A stretch of 51,818 bases of DNA from CAYXVF01 sp964468125 (GTDB lineage: Bacteria > Myxococcota > XYA12-FULL-58-9 > CAYXVF01): contig CAYXVF010000037.1 in assembly GCA_964468125.1 (NCBI GenBank), forward strand, positions 1 through 51,818, in the 5' to 3' direction. Below, one piece after another: positions 35,109-43,826 of the stretch (position 1 is the stretch's first letter; the number at the start of each line of letters is the position of its first letter). The position numbers and the translations under genes are program-made. Under the pieces are notes generated by a model, which was not told the origin of the DNA, searched no databases, and saw only the letters and a program-made list of their open reading frames with translations.

Positions 35109-36653
35109 TCAATCGTAGGGATTGGCTTTGTAGCCCTTTGGCACCGCCTCTTTGGCTTTGCGCTTCGGTTTGCGTTTCGCCGGAATCGCCCGGAGCTTCA
35201 CATCGATCGATTCGCCCGCCGTCACCCGGTGCTCGAGCTCGACGGGGAGGTAGCCGGCGCGACGGAAGAGGAGCGATACGGTCTCGTCCGGACGAAGCTC
35301 GAGCGTGCAGGGCGTCGTGTCGCACACTTCCTCCCCGGCAAGTAGCACGCGCGCGCCATCGGGCCGCGAATTCACTGCGACACTCACGGCAACGGCCGGC
35401 TCTGGCGGAGCCGGCTCTGGCGTCACCGCTTCCGGCGCGGGCGGCGTGAGCGCAGGGTTGATCGAAACGGTCTCGGGGCGCGTCTCTTCGGCCGCTCCAT
35501 CACCCGTTCCGGACCAGAACAGGGCTACCCCGGCGCCCGAGAGGAACAGAACCGCCGCCGCCAGCAAGGCGCGCGTCGCCCAGGGCGTTGGGATGGGAAC
35601 GTCGTCGACACTGAGCTCTACGGTTGGGCCCGGCGCCTCTCCGAGATTGAAGGTGGGACGGCCACGGGGTCCCGAAAGGTGTTTCACCGGGAAGCTCAGG
35701 CTCAGCTCCTGCGCCGCCGCGGTCAGCGCTTCGTGGAGCGCGCCTACCGATTCGAAGCGTTCGTCCGGATCTTTCTTCAGGGCCTTCGCGACGATGCGTT
35801 CGAGCACCGGCGGGGCGGGAAGATCGGGACGCGCTACGGAGAGGGTCGGCGGCGGAACCTGCAGATGCGCGAGCATCGTCTCCATCGCGTTGTGGCAATC
35901 GAAGGGCACCCGACCGGTCAGCATCTCGAACATCAGCACGCCGATCGCGTAGACGTCCGCCCGTCCGTCGACGTTCTTGTTGAGAATCTGCTCCGGCGCC
36001 ATGTAGCGCGGCGAGCCCACGGTAGAGCCGGTCTCGGTCAGGTCCTGCTCTTCGCTCTCCACGGCCTTCACGATCCCGAAGTCGAGTACCTTCACGTAGT
36101 CGGGGTCGTCGTCCTTTTGGATCAAGAACACATTGCCCGGCTTTAGGTCCCGGTGGACGACGTTGTGTGAATGAGCCTCCCGCAACGACGCGCAGATCTG
36201 CGCGCTGATGTGGATCGCGCGCGCAGGGTCCATCACGTGCGCCGCATTCATCGCCTGCCGCAGGGTCTTCCCCTCGAGGAGCTCCATCGCGATGTAGGAG
36301 ACATTGTCGTCAGTCTCGCCAAAGTCGAAAACGGTGATCGTGTTCGGGTGCGTCAACTTCGCGCAGCTCGAAGCCTCGAGGAGAAAGCGCTTGCGCGACC
36401 CTTCAGCCCGGCGGGCCGAGGGGTCCGTGCTGCTGAAGCCCCCGGTGGTGCCGAAACGGTTCTGATGGAGGGTCAAGATCTTGAGTGCCACTCGGCGTCC
36501 GAGCGGTTCTTGCTCGACTTCATAGACCCGTCCCATTCCTCCGGCCGCGATCAGACGGATGATCCGATAGCGCCCCGCGAGAGTGCGCCCAATCAAGGGA
36601 TCGGTGTGCTCTACGGGCAACTCCATCACCTGAGCTCGAGTTCCAAACGCCAT
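35109..36653 (-). CDS. Membrane Ser/Thr protein kinase with PEGA domain
   Basis: A 514-residue Hanks-type kinase. The catalytic domain spans about 29-305: Gly-rich A-A-G-G-M-G-R-V, Lys58 in V-A-L-K, Glu93, H167-R-D169-L-K-P-G-N, D191-F-G and S-P-R-Y-M-A-P-E-Q. Several Thr/Ser in the activation loop (T-E-T-G-S-T-V-G-S) are possible autophosphorylation sites. A transmembrane helix lies at about 360-380, then a Pro/Glu-rich linker, a PEGA domain (about 430-485, with two cysteines in C-D-T-T-P-C) and a Lys-rich tail. The kinase faces the cytoplasm and the PEGA domain the periplasm. It lies 70 bp upstream of the TonB receptor gene and may share its transcript, in which case it could sense envelope events for that module. 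Confidence 0.92.
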   Translation of the reverse strand: MAFGTRAQVMELPVEHTDPLIGRTLAGRYRIIRLIAAGGMGRVYEVEQEPLGRRVALKILTLHQNRFGTTGGFSSTDPSARRAEGSRKRFLLEASSCAKLTHPNTITVFDFGETDDNVSYIAMELLEGKTLRQAMNAAHVMDPARAIHISAQICASLREAHSHNVVHRDLKPGNVFLIQKDDDPDYVKVLDFGIVKAVESEEQDLTETGSTVGSPRYMAPEQILNKNVDGRADVYAIGVLMFEMLTGRVPFDCHNAMETMLAHLQVPPPTLSVARPDLPAPPVLERIVAKALKKDPDERFESVGALHEALTAAAQELSLSFPVKHLSGPRGRPTFNLGEAPGPTVELSVDDVPIPTPWATRALLAAAVLFLSGAGVALFWSGTGDGAAEETRPETVSINPALTPPAPEAVTPEPAPPEPAVAVSVAVNSRPDGARVLLAGEEVCDTTPCTLELRPDETVSLLFRRAGYLPVELEHRVTAGESIDVKLRAIPAKRKPKRKAKEAVPKGYKANPYD

Positions 36654-36746
36654 GGAATGAATGCACTCTTCTTTCGTTTCAGAGAACCCGGAATCCTTAA
36701 ACAGGAGCCAACCTCACGGGTTGTTGTATCATCTCAGCATTTGTCT

Positions 36747-36760
36747 ATTGAGCGCTCAAT
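36747..36760. promoter_or_regulatory. Perfect 14-bp palindrome ATTGAGCGCTCAAT (candidate operator)
   Basis: A perfect 14-bp palindrome in the 212-bp divergent gap between the kinase gene (start 36653) and gloB (start 36866). The sequence is AT-rich at its ends and GC-rich at its centre, a form typical of dimeric helix-turn-helix repressor sites such as those of TetR-type regulators. It lies about 95 bp upstream of both starts and could control either or both. No regulator gene is adjacent. The assignment as an operator is inference from symmetry and position. Confidence 0.45.
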
Positions 36761-36865
36761 GTGGATATCTGGCGCTTGTGTACGCTCGAGTATCCATTCA
36801 ACCTACATCGCGTTGAGCCCCTCCTTCGTGGATTGATCAGGGCCTTTGCATCAGGAGAGCCCCAC

Positions 36866-37657
36866 GTGCTGATCGAGCAAATCTGGGTCGACAACCCCCT
36901 TCGCAACTTCAACTACGTCATCGCCTGCCCCGAGACCGGCGAGGCTCTCGCTCTCGACCCGCTGAACCACGCGCGTGTCCTCGCCGTCGCGAAGGAAAAA
37001 GGCTGGACCATCACTCAGATCCTCAACACCCACGAGCACCACGATCACATCGGTGGCAACCCGGAGGTTCAGCGGGCCACGGGAGCAAAGATCCTCGCGC
37101 ACCAAAACGCCAAAGACACCATCCCCGGGATCGAACGCGGCCTGAAGGCGGGAGACGTCGTCTGCGTCGGGAAGACCGTCGAGCTCGAGTGCATGGACAC
37201 CCCTGGGCATACGATGGCGCACGTGTGCATGCGGAGCCGAGGCGACCACGCGGCGCTGTTTTGCGGTGACACGCTGTTCAACGCGGGCGCCGGCAACTGC
37301 CACCACGGCGGTGACCCGGAGGTGCTCTACTCCACCTTTGCGGAGCAGATCTCTCAGCTCCCGGACGACACCGTCGTCTACCCGGGCCACGACTACATCC
37401 AGAACAATCTGCGCTTCACCCTGGACCGCGAACCGGACAACGAACGGGCCAAGCGACTGCTCGACTCGCTCGACAACCACGATCCGAACGCTCCGATGCG
37501 GACGACCCTCGCCCTCGAAAAGGAGACCAACACTTTTTTGCGCCTCCGGAGCGCATCGGTGATCGCCAGGCTACGGGAAGCCTTCTCCGACCTTCCCGAG
37601 GATCCCGATCCCAAAAGCGTTTTCGTGCACCTGCGGAAACTCAGAGACCACTGGTGA
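36866..37657 (+). CDS. gloB: Hydroxyacylglutathione hydrolase (glyoxalase II)
   Basis: A 263-residue metallo-beta-lactamase-fold hydrolase. Metal ligands are visible: T-H56-E-H58-H-D60-H61, H115 in D-T-P-G-H-T, D135 in F-C-G-D-T-L-F, and H175 in Y-P-G-H-D-Y. The C-terminal helical extension with N-x-R-F and a K-E-T-N-T-F-L-R motif is typical of glyoxalase II, which hydrolyses S-lactoylglutathione in methylglyoxal detoxification. I chose the GTG at 36866 because AGGAG lies eight bases upstream and the resulting N-terminus (I-E-Q-I-W-V-D-N-P) suits the family. An upstream ATG would add 35 unrelated residues. It ends immediately next to the convergent hybrid kinase gene. Confidence 0.9.
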   Translation: MLIEQIWVDNPLRNFNYVIACPETGEALALDPLNHARVLAVAKEKGWTITQILNTHEHHDHIGGNPEVQRATGAKILAHQNAKDTIPGIERGLKAGDVVCVGKTVELECMDTPGHTMAHVCMRSRGDHAALFCGDTLFNAGAGNCHHGGDPEVLYSTFAEQISQLPDDTVVYPGHDYIQNNLRFTLDREPDNERAKRLLDSLDNHDPNAPMRTTLALEKETNTFLRLRSASVIARLREAFSDLPEDPDPKSVFVHLRKLRDHW

Positions 37658-39529
37658 TCACGATTCCCCGGTCCGCTCCTGAATCAGCTCGTGAAGCATC
37701 TTGAAATCGATGGGCTTCTCCAAGACCGGGTTTCGAATGCTTTCGAGAAAGCCACGAGCCTCGGCACCGAAGGCGCCACCGGTAATGAACACCATGCGCT
37801 CGATCACCGCGGGCACGGTCCGACTGGCTTCGTGATACAGCTCGATCCCAGAAAAGCCCGGCATCATGAGATCGCAAAGCACGACGTCCGGCAGCTCGTC
37901 ACCCATGCGCCTCAACGCGGCCCGACCGTCTTCAAAAGTCTCAACATCGTAGTAGCGCGACAGCATGCGCTTCATCGCCCGGACGACCCGCGTGTCGTCA
38001 TCGACAATCATCACTCGACTGCGGAGAGGCCGGACTGAGTCAGCCTCTAGTGCGGGCTCCGACGACTCGTCCTCCCCCGTCGCGATCGGCAGGCGAATCA
38101 GCGCACGGGTCCCGCGCACCTCGGCGGGGGCGAGTTCGAGCTTACCCCGCATCCGTTCGACGATCCCGAGCGACACTGAAAGTCCGAGCCCCGTCCCCTC
38201 GCCCTGTGGCTTTGTGGTGAAGAAGGGCTCGAAGATTCGTCCCGGTGCCTCGTTGGGCAAGCCCACGCCGGAGTCCGTGATCGTGATCTCGACCTCTTGA
38301 TCGATCTGACGAGTAACGACCCGGATCAGGTGATTCGCTTCGTCCCCATCGGGGATCGCTTGCGCTGCGTTCACCAAGAGATTGGTCAAGACCTGCAAGA
38401 GCTCGCTCTGGTCGCCGGAGACCTCTGGAACCGCAGCGAGCTCCGTCTCCAGGCGCGCTTTGTGGCGCAGCTCGTTGCCCACCATGCGCAGTGAGAGGTC
38501 GACCGTTTCCCTGATGTCGATCCGCTCGCGCACGGAGCTGCCGATGCGAGAGAAGGCCTTGAGACCGGAGACGATCTTGCGCACCTGCTCCGCCCCACGG
38601 CGGGCCTCCACGAGCATCTCGAACTGGTCGCGATTGGCACTCTCAGCGAGCTCAGTGGTCAGGAAGTCGATGTTGGCGAGAATGTAGGTCAAAGGATTGT
38701 TGATCTCGTGCGCCATGGCGCTCGCAAGGGTCCCGAGCGATGCCATGCGTTCGCTTTGGCGCAGCGACTCTTCCATTCGCCGCTGCTCCGTGATGTCGCG
38801 CAAGACGCCGTAGATCGCGACGACATTGCCTGTGGGGTCGAGCTCGCAGCGCCCGCTGCTGCGGGTCAAACGGACCTCGCCCGTCGGCTGAACGATACGG
38901 GCCTCGAGCTGCCACTCTCCTTTGCGGGAAATGGCATGGTCCACATTCTCACGCACCTGCGTCCGATCGGCCGGATGGTACGCGTCGAAAGCGTCTTCGA
39001 GGCTGACCGGCACACCGGGTTCGAGACCATGGATGCGGTAGACCTCATCGGACCACTTGGGGCGCGGGTCGGACAAATCGACACGCCAGAAGCCGACTTT
39101 CCCGAGCCCTTCTGCCATCTTGAGCCACCGAAGCCGTTCGAGCGCCGAGTCCTCCGACTGTTTTCGGTCGGTCACATCCCGAACCCGGCACAGGATCTCC
39201 TCCCCGACCCGCATCGCGTTCCACTGCAGCCAGCGGTATTGGCCCTGCTTCGTGCGATAGCGGTTCTCGAACAACTCGACGGTGTAGGATCTGTTCTGGA
39301 AAGCGCGTCCTTCGTCGCTCGTTCGTTGGACATCATCGGGATGGACGAGCTCGATGAACGCGCGACCGTTGAGCTCCGCTTCGGTCCAGCCGAGCACCTC
39401 TACCCAGCCGGGACTGACCCATAGGAATCGACCGTCGAGGGAGGTTACCGCTTCCAGATCGGTGGATCGCGCAAGAAAGTGCCGGGCGATCCGGAGTGAC
39501 GGATGGTCGCTGTCGTAGGGCTCATTCAT
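37658..39529 (-). CDS. PAS-PAS hybrid histidine kinase with C-terminal receiver
   Basis: A 623-residue cytoplasmic sensor with no membrane segment. Two PAS/PAC domains (about 15-125 and 140-253) are followed by a HisKA domain with H274 in A-M-A-H-E-I-N-N-P-L, then an HATPase domain with N-boxes and G-boxes (L-L-V-N-A-A-Q, D-S-G-V-G-L, F-F-T-T-K, G-T-G-L-G-L). A receiver (about 503-620) has D553 in C-D-L-M-M-P-G and K in L-E-K-P. PAS domains often bind haem, flavin or small ligands, but none is evident here. No separate output regulator gene is adjacent; the phosphoryl group may move to a partner elsewhere. It resembles the hybrid kinase at 45700 in its kinase and receiver parts. Confidence 0.9.
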   Translation of the reverse strand: MNEPYDSDHPSLRIARHFLARSTDLEAVTSLDGRFLWVSPGWVEVLGWTEAELNGRAFIELVHPDDVQRTSDEGRAFQNRSYTVELFENRYRTKQGQYRWLQWNAMRVGEEILCRVRDVTDRKQSEDSALERLRWLKMAEGLGKVGFWRVDLSDPRPKWSDEVYRIHGLEPGVPVSLEDAFDAYHPADRTQVRENVDHAISRKGEWQLEARIVQPTGEVRLTRSSGRCELDPTGNVVAIYGVLRDITEQRRMEESLRQSERMASLGTLASAMAHEINNPLTYILANIDFLTTELAESANRDQFEMLVEARRGAEQVRKIVSGLKAFSRIGSSVRERIDIRETVDLSLRMVGNELRHKARLETELAAVPEVSGDQSELLQVLTNLLVNAAQAIPDGDEANHLIRVVTRQIDQEVEITITDSGVGLPNEAPGRIFEPFFTTKPQGEGTGLGLSVSLGIVERMRGKLELAPAEVRGTRALIRLPIATGEDESSEPALEADSVRPLRSRVMIVDDDTRVVRAMKRMLSRYYDVETFEDGRAALRRMGDELPDVVLCDLMMPGFSGIELYHEASRTVPAVIERMVFITGGAFGAEARGFLESIRNPVLEKPIDFKMLHELIQERTGES

Positions 39530-39606
39530 GCGGCTCGGTCACGGAGCACATCGCCCCGCCACTCTCAGGCTACTCGGCCCTGCCGACCCTGACAACTCGG
39601 CCTGCT

Positions 39607-40461
39607 TCAGGCGAGGCGGCGCTCGAGGTACTGACCCAGGTTCGAGGTCAAGCTCTCGATCGACTCGGCGCAGTAGAGCACGTCCTGGTAGCGCGTCACG
39701 TCGAAGGCATGGCGCTCGATTTCGTCCAGGTCCAAGGGCCGTGTTTCCGCGTTTTCGATCGCCTGAAGCTCACCGAACGATGAGAGCAAGCCCGCACCGT
39801 AAGCTTTCGTTCGGCCGTCCTCCTTGACGAGCCCAAACTCGGAGGTGAACCAGTAGATCCGCCCGATCACCTCGACCTCTTCTTCCGACGGAGTCTGTTG
39901 CACCACCTGACCGAAGAGACGGTTGATGCGAGCGAAGCGAGGGTTCGCGAGCTGCGCCGCGTGACCGATGAGCTCGTGCACCACGTCCGGCTCCGGGGTG
40001 TAGTCCGGAACCGAGTGATGGCGAATGTACTGGGTGCTCAGGAAGATCCCGTCGGCCAAGGCCGACAGGAACGTGCGCGTGTTCACGAGGCCCGCGACGG
40101 GCTCCAACCGAAAGCCCGTGCGCGGCTGCACGAGGTTGGAGACTTCTTCGAGCTGGGGAATCCGGTCGCGCGGCAGGGCGAGCTCGCGCCAATGAACGAG
40201 ATACTCACTGAAGGCGAGACGCTCGTGGACCGGTTCGATCTCCTCGCACACCTTTTTCCACACCGCGTACTCCTCGGCCGTATAGGGCGCATCGGGAACG
40301 GCCGTGTGCGGTTTGTGGTCCAAGGCGATCTGCGCGATCGCGTTGCGTCGCTCGCGGTAGGCCGCATCCCTAAAGCCTGGATGGTCCGGGTCGAGCTCTA
40401 CGATGACGCTGCGATCTTCTCCCACCCGCACCATCGAATTGGCGAGGTTGCTGGTTTCCAT
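39607..40461 (-). CDS. phhA: Phenylalanine 4-monooxygenase
   Basis: A 284-residue aromatic amino acid hydroxylase that converts phenylalanine to tyrosine with tetrahydrobiopterin and O2. The iron ligands are H162 and H167 in P-D-V-V-H-E-L-I-G-H-A-A and E208 in W-F-T-S-E-F-G-L. Other family blocks include Y-A-V-W and T-R-T-F-L-S-A-L-A-D-G-I-F. Length and sequence fit the single-domain bacterial enzyme without a regulatory ACT domain. GGAGGG lies upstream of the ATG. It starts four bases after the mlaC-like stop and is the last gene of the Mla operon. I see no pterin dehydratase gene (phhB) next to it, and the link with lipid transport is not obvious. Confidence 0.95.
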   Translation of the reverse strand: METSNLANSMVRVGEDRSVIVELDPDHPGFRDAAYRERRNAIAQIALDHKPHTAVPDAPYTAEEYAVWKKVCEEIEPVHERLAFSEYLVHWRELALPRDRIPQLEEVSNLVQPRTGFRLEPVAGLVNTRTFLSALADGIFLSTQYIRHHSVPDYTPEPDVVHELIGHAAQLANPRFARINRLFGQVVQQTPSEEEVEVIGRIYWFTSEFGLVKEDGRTKAYGAGLLSSFGELQAIENAETRPLDLDEIERHAFDVTRYQDVLYCAESIESLTSNLGQYLERRLA

Positions 40462-40465
40462 TGCA

Positions 40466-41092
40466 CTATTTCCCTCCCTCCGCGGCCTGCTTCGCCTGTC
40501 GTTCGGCGATCCGGCGATTGGCAGCGGCCTTCGCCTCGAGGCGTTTCATGGCGGCCTCAAAGGAACCATTTACAAACAATCGATTCAGCGAGTCGCGGTA
40601 GTGGGAGGTGATGCTGATGTTCTCGATCTTCACGTCGTTGACCCGTCGACCGCTGGCCACGAGGAACGAGATCGGAATCCGCTGACGGCTCTGGGTGATG
40701 AGCTCCATGTTCACCCACACCCGACCCTTGCTGTCCTGCTCATTATTCAAGAAATTGAGCTTCTCCTCCCCTTGAAACGAGTCGATCTGACCGAGGTAGT
40801 TGGCCGCGATCAGCTCCTTGAAGGTGCTCACGAAGCGCTCGCGCTGACCGTCGTCGAGACTGCGCCAGTGGACACCGAGGCTGCGTTGCGCCATCTCGGC
40901 CCAATCGAAGACCTCGTCCGATAGGGAGCGCAGGCGCCTCCAACGCTCCGGGCGGTTGTCGTACCCCTGAAGCTTCGGGTCTTTCAGAATATCGAGGGCC
41001 TCCCCTACGCTGTTGCGCATCAGCTTTTCCGCGTCCTCGGGCGAGACGCTTCCAGCGAAAAGGGTGGCCGCCAGCAACAATGACGTACTCAT
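40466..41092 (-). CDS. mlaC: MlaC-type periplasmic phospholipid-binding protein
   Basis: A 208-residue exported protein with a short hydrophobic N-terminus. It fits the MlaC/Ttg2D (toluene tolerance) family. Typical features are the R-x-L-x-D-E-V-F-D-W-A-E-M-A-Q-R-S-L-G block, a helical middle (Q-R-E-R-F-V-S-T-F-K-E-L) and beta strands ending in V-N-D-V-K-I-E-N-I-S-I-T with Y-R. MlaC shuttles phospholipids across the periplasm between the outer membrane and the MlaFED complex. The C-terminal 40 residues are a charged helical tail (A-K-A-A-A-N-R-R-I-A). It overlaps the TolC-like gene by four bases, and phhA follows four bases later. Confidence 0.87.
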   Translation of the reverse strand: MSTSLLLAATLFAGSVSPEDAEKLMRNSVGEALDILKDPKLQGYDNRPERWRRLRSLSDEVFDWAEMAQRSLGVHWRSLDDGQRERFVSTFKELIAANYLGQIDSFQGEEKLNFLNNEQDSKGRVWVNMELITQSRQRIPISFLVASGRRVNDVKIENISITSHYRDSLNRLFVNGSFEAAMKRLEAKAAANRRIAERQAKQAAEGGK

Positions 41093-42543
41093 GGTTCTCC
41101 CGTGGCGCCTGGATACAACGGTGAATCGCCGTCGACCAGGGTGCCTGTTACCTTTGCGAGCTCGGCGAGCGAGCGGTTCAAGCGGTAGACGGCTTCGAGG
41201 CGCCCGCTGTTCAACAGTACAAAGGTAGTCACCGCATCGGTGACCTCATAGGACGGACCGAGACCGGTGGAGAAATCCGTGGTGGCCCGCAGCAGCCACT
41301 CCCGGGCGTCTGGGATGCCCTCGTCGAAGGATTCGATGTCTTTGCGCGCCCGCTGGACGTCCTGGTAAACCTTGTGCACTTCTGCGGGAATGCCCTGCTC
41401 AGCCCAGCGCAGAAGGCCTTCGAGCTTCTGGGCGTCGGCGAGCACCTCGTCTGAGCGGTAGCTCGCACCGTCCCAATCGAGGTTCCACTGCAGGCCGAGA
41501 CCCGCGCCGGCGATGAAGTGACCGAACGGGTCGAGGACGTAGCGCGACTCGATCCAGTCGCGGTCTGGCGTGTAGGCACCAGAAATGTAGCCGCCGAGGA
41601 AAAAATCCGGATAGTAGTCGGCGAGCTCCGCATCGGCCAGGGCGGTGTAGGCCTTGATGCCCTCGGTCAGCGCCTTGAATTCGGCGCGATTCTCCTTCGC
41701 GAGGGCGATCATTTTCTCCACATTGGACGGCTCGGCGCTGATCGGGAGGAGCTGGTCGTCGGCGATTTCGATCTCCGCGTCCTTCGGGAGCGACAGGTAG
41801 GCGCGCAGCCCCTCTTTGGCCTGGTTCATTCCCGCGACCATCTGATTCTCCAGGGTCTCGGCGAGCTTCAGCGCGGTCGTCAGCCGCAAGAGGTCCCCCC
41901 GACGCGTGTCCGGGTCCGCCACCTCGAGCCGGACGCGGGTGTCTTCGATCGAGCGCTCGCCGATGCCTTTGACGTCCTGGAGAAAGAGCCAGATCTCGTG
42001 GGCCAAGAGGTAGGACTCATAGATGTCGATCGCCTCGAAGACGACCTCGCCTTTGGTGAGCTCGACCTGGTGAATGCCCGCTCGCTCCGCCGCCTCCGCC
42101 GCCTGTTTGCGAAGGCCGATCTTGCCAAAGGTATAGAGCGGGAGCACCGCTGTTCCGCTGCCCCCAAAGCCCGGGCGAATCTGATCGAGACTGAAATCCC
42201 GGTAGGCGGGGGTACTCGACCGGACGCCGTTTTGGTCCTGGTCCGAGTTTTCCGCCGCAAGGGAGGTGAAGGTGAGAAGATTGACCACGAGCGACGGATA
42301 CTGCGCCGCTTCAACGCGCCCCTGCTGCGCCTGCGCACGCAGCACCTCGGCATAGACCGAATCGATCTGGGGGTTTTCGCTCGTCATGCGAATCACGTCG
42401 GCCCGGCCGATCGTGATCACATTCTTCTGAGCGGAGCTCGCCGCTTCGCCCGCGGTGTTGTCTTGGACGCCCTCACCGGCCTCGCTTGGCTCGGCGGCGA
42501 GCGCCGCTCCCAAGAGCAGGGTCCAAGTCCACATCACGGTCAA
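41089..42543 (-). CDS. TolC-family outer-membrane efflux protein within the Mla operon
   Basis: A 484-residue exported protein with a signal peptide ending near A-L-A-A-E. The long alternating helical and short beta segments match the outer-membrane efflux protein (TolC/OMF) family. There is a tandem repeat of two halves, each with a hairpin of coiled coil, including R-V-E-A-A-Q-Y-P-S-L and A-E-L-A-D-Y-Y-P-D-F-F-L-G-G. Such trimers form tunnels through the outer membrane and periplasm. It overlaps mlaD upstream and mlaC downstream by four bases each, so it is part of the Mla transcript. No MlaA gene is in the window. It may supply the outer-membrane part of this lipid system, or it may simply be co-transcribed. 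Confidence 0.82.
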   Translation of the reverse strand: MTVMWTWTLLLGAALAAEPSEAGEGVQDNTAGEAASSAQKNVITIGRADVIRMTSENPQIDSVYAEVLRAQAQQGRVEAAQYPSLVVNLLTFTSLAAENSDQDQNGVRSSTPAYRDFSLDQIRPGFGGSGTAVLPLYTFGKIGLRKQAAEAAERAGIHQVELTKGEVVFEAIDIYESYLLAHEIWLFLQDVKGIGERSIEDTRVRLEVADPDTRRGDLLRLTTALKLAETLENQMVAGMNQAKEGLRAYLSLPKDAEIEIADDQLLPISAEPSNVEKMIALAKENRAEFKALTEGIKAYTALADAELADYYPDFFLGGYISGAYTPDRDWIESRYVLDPFGHFIAGAGLGLQWNLDWDGASYRSDEVLADAQKLEGLLRWAEQGIPAEVHKVYQDVQRARKDIESFDEGIPDAREWLLRATTDFSTGLGPSYEVTDAVTTFVLLNSGRLEAVYRLNRSLAELAKVTGTLVDGDSPLYPGATGEP

Positions 42544-43055
42544 TCCTCCGGGAGAGCGAGAGGGTCGTCTTCCGGCAACGCCAGCGGGTCGTCCGCCGGA
42601 GGCGCCTCCTCCGAGCCGCTATCGAGAGCGTATTTCACGACGAGGTCGATCAGGTCCACCGCCGATTCCGTTTCCGCGATCCGGTCCCCGTCCGCCAGGT
42701 CATCGGGCGAGCCGCCGGGGCGAATCAGCACGTAGCTCTCGCCGAGCAATCCTTCCGTTCGGATCAAGGCGAAGGAATCGTCCGGCAAGGCCACGCTCTT
42801 GCGCACCTGGAAATCGACCTCGGCCGCGTAGTTCTCGAGCGTGATGTCCGATACCCAGCCGATCTTGACACCGGCCAGGCGCACCGACGCATTCGGCTTG
42901 AGAGCGCCGATCGAGGCGAAGCGCGCCCGGACGGTGATCGTCTCCTCCGGGAAGAGCTCGACCCCGCCGATGGACACGGACAAATAGCCGATGCCCAGCA
43001 GGCCGATGAGAACGAACACGCCTACCGCGAGCTCGGTTCGAGGGTTGTGATCCAT
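42540..43055 (-). CDS. mlaD: MlaD-type MCE-domain lipid-binding protein
   Basis: A 171-residue inner-membrane protein: cytoplasmic N-terminus, one helix (about 10-28, V-G-V-F-V-L-I-G-L-L-G), then a single MCE domain (about 35-120) with V-R-A-R-F-A-S-I-G-A-L-K-P-N-A-S-V-R-L-A-G-V-K-I-G. MlaD hexamers form the lipid-conducting ring on the MlaE permease. The C-terminal tail is acidic and ends in a duplicated octapeptide, D-D-P-L-A-L-P-E, which is not part of the MCE domain. It starts nine bases after mlaE and overlaps the TolC-like gene by four bases. Confidence 0.9.
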   Translation of the reverse strand: MDHNPRTELAVGVFVLIGLLGIGYLSVSIGGVELFPEETITVRARFASIGALKPNASVRLAGVKIGWVSDITLENYAAEVDFQVRKSVALPDDSFALIRTEGLLGESYVLIRPGGSPDDLADGDRIAETESAVDLIDLVVKYALDSGSEEAPPADDPLALPEDDPLALPED

Positions 43056-43064
43056 GATGCTCCC

Positions 43065-43826
43065 TCACAAAAACAGGGCGGTCAGGACGTAGTCCGCCGC
43101 CAGAATCAGAACCGCGGTCTGCACCACCGCGCTGGTCGTGGCTCGCCCGATCCCCAAGGCCCCGCCTTTCGCGCAGAAGCCGTTGTAGCAGGCGATCCAG
43201 GCGACGAAGACCCCAAAAACAAACGCCTTCGTGAGACTGATCACGATGTCGCGACCATCCACCGCGTCGCGAATCGCCGCCATGAACGTGCCTGGGTCTA
43301 CGCCGAGGACGCGGTCGGCGTAGACATAGGCCGCCCCGATCCCCGCTAGGTTGAAGACCGTGGTCATGATCGGCACGGCCACGAGCGCGGCCGTCAGTCG
43401 CGTGCTGGCCAGATACTGGATCGGATCGATGGCAAGGGCTTCGAGGGCGTCGATTTGCTCGGTCACGCGCATGCCTGCGACCGTCGCAGCGATCGCCGAG
43501 CCCGCGCGGGCGGTGATCATCAGCGCGCAAAGAACTGGACCGAGCTCTCGCAGCAGGGACAGGGCCACCAGAGGCCCGAGCTGCGCCACGCTCCCAAAAT
43601 CCACCAAGGCGTTGTAGCCCTGAAGCACCAGGACCATCCCCGTGAAGATCGAGGTGAGCGCAACAATCCCGAGGGAGCGGTTTCCTATGAAGCGAATGTG
43701 ACTCAGAATGTCCGGAACCCGGTAGGGCGGACGCAGACACTGAAGAGCCGTCCAACCGAGAAAAATCGTGCTACGGCCCGCGTCGGTGACGAAGCGCAGG
43801 GTGTTGTGGCCGACCGAGCGAAGCAT
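43065..43826 (-). CDS. mlaE: MlaE-type ABC permease
   Basis: A 253-residue membrane protein with about five to six helices. The MlaE/YrbE signature is clear: R-E-L-G-P-V-L-C-A-L-M-I-T-A-R-A-G-S-A-I-A-A-T-V-A-G (shown in two pieces, joined at R-A-G), then M-R-V-T-E-Q-I-D-A-L-E-A-L-A-I-D-P. It is the permease of the phospholipid-transporting ABC complex. The ATG at 43826 shares one base with the mlaF stop (TGATG), which indicates translational coupling. A longer in-frame start eight codons upstream would lie inside mlaF and seems unlikely. Confidence 0.93.
   Translation of the reverse strand: MLRSVGHNTLRFVTDAGRSTIFLGWTALQCLRPPYRVPDILSHIRFIGNRSLGIVALTSIFTGMVLVLQGYNALVDFGSVAQLGPLVALSLLRELGPVLCALMITARAGSAIAATVAGMRVTEQIDALEALAIDPIQYLASTRLTAALVAVPIMTTVFNLAGIGAAYVYADRVLGVDPGTFMAAIRDAVDGRDIVISLTKAFVFGVFVAWIACYNGFCAKGGALGIGRATTSAVVQTAVLILAADYVLTALFL

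Noticed and set aside
36761..36865. Longer N-terminus of GloB from an ATG at 36761
   Set aside because: The extra 35 residues do not resemble glyoxalase II, and the GTG at 36866 has AGGAG at ideal spacing.
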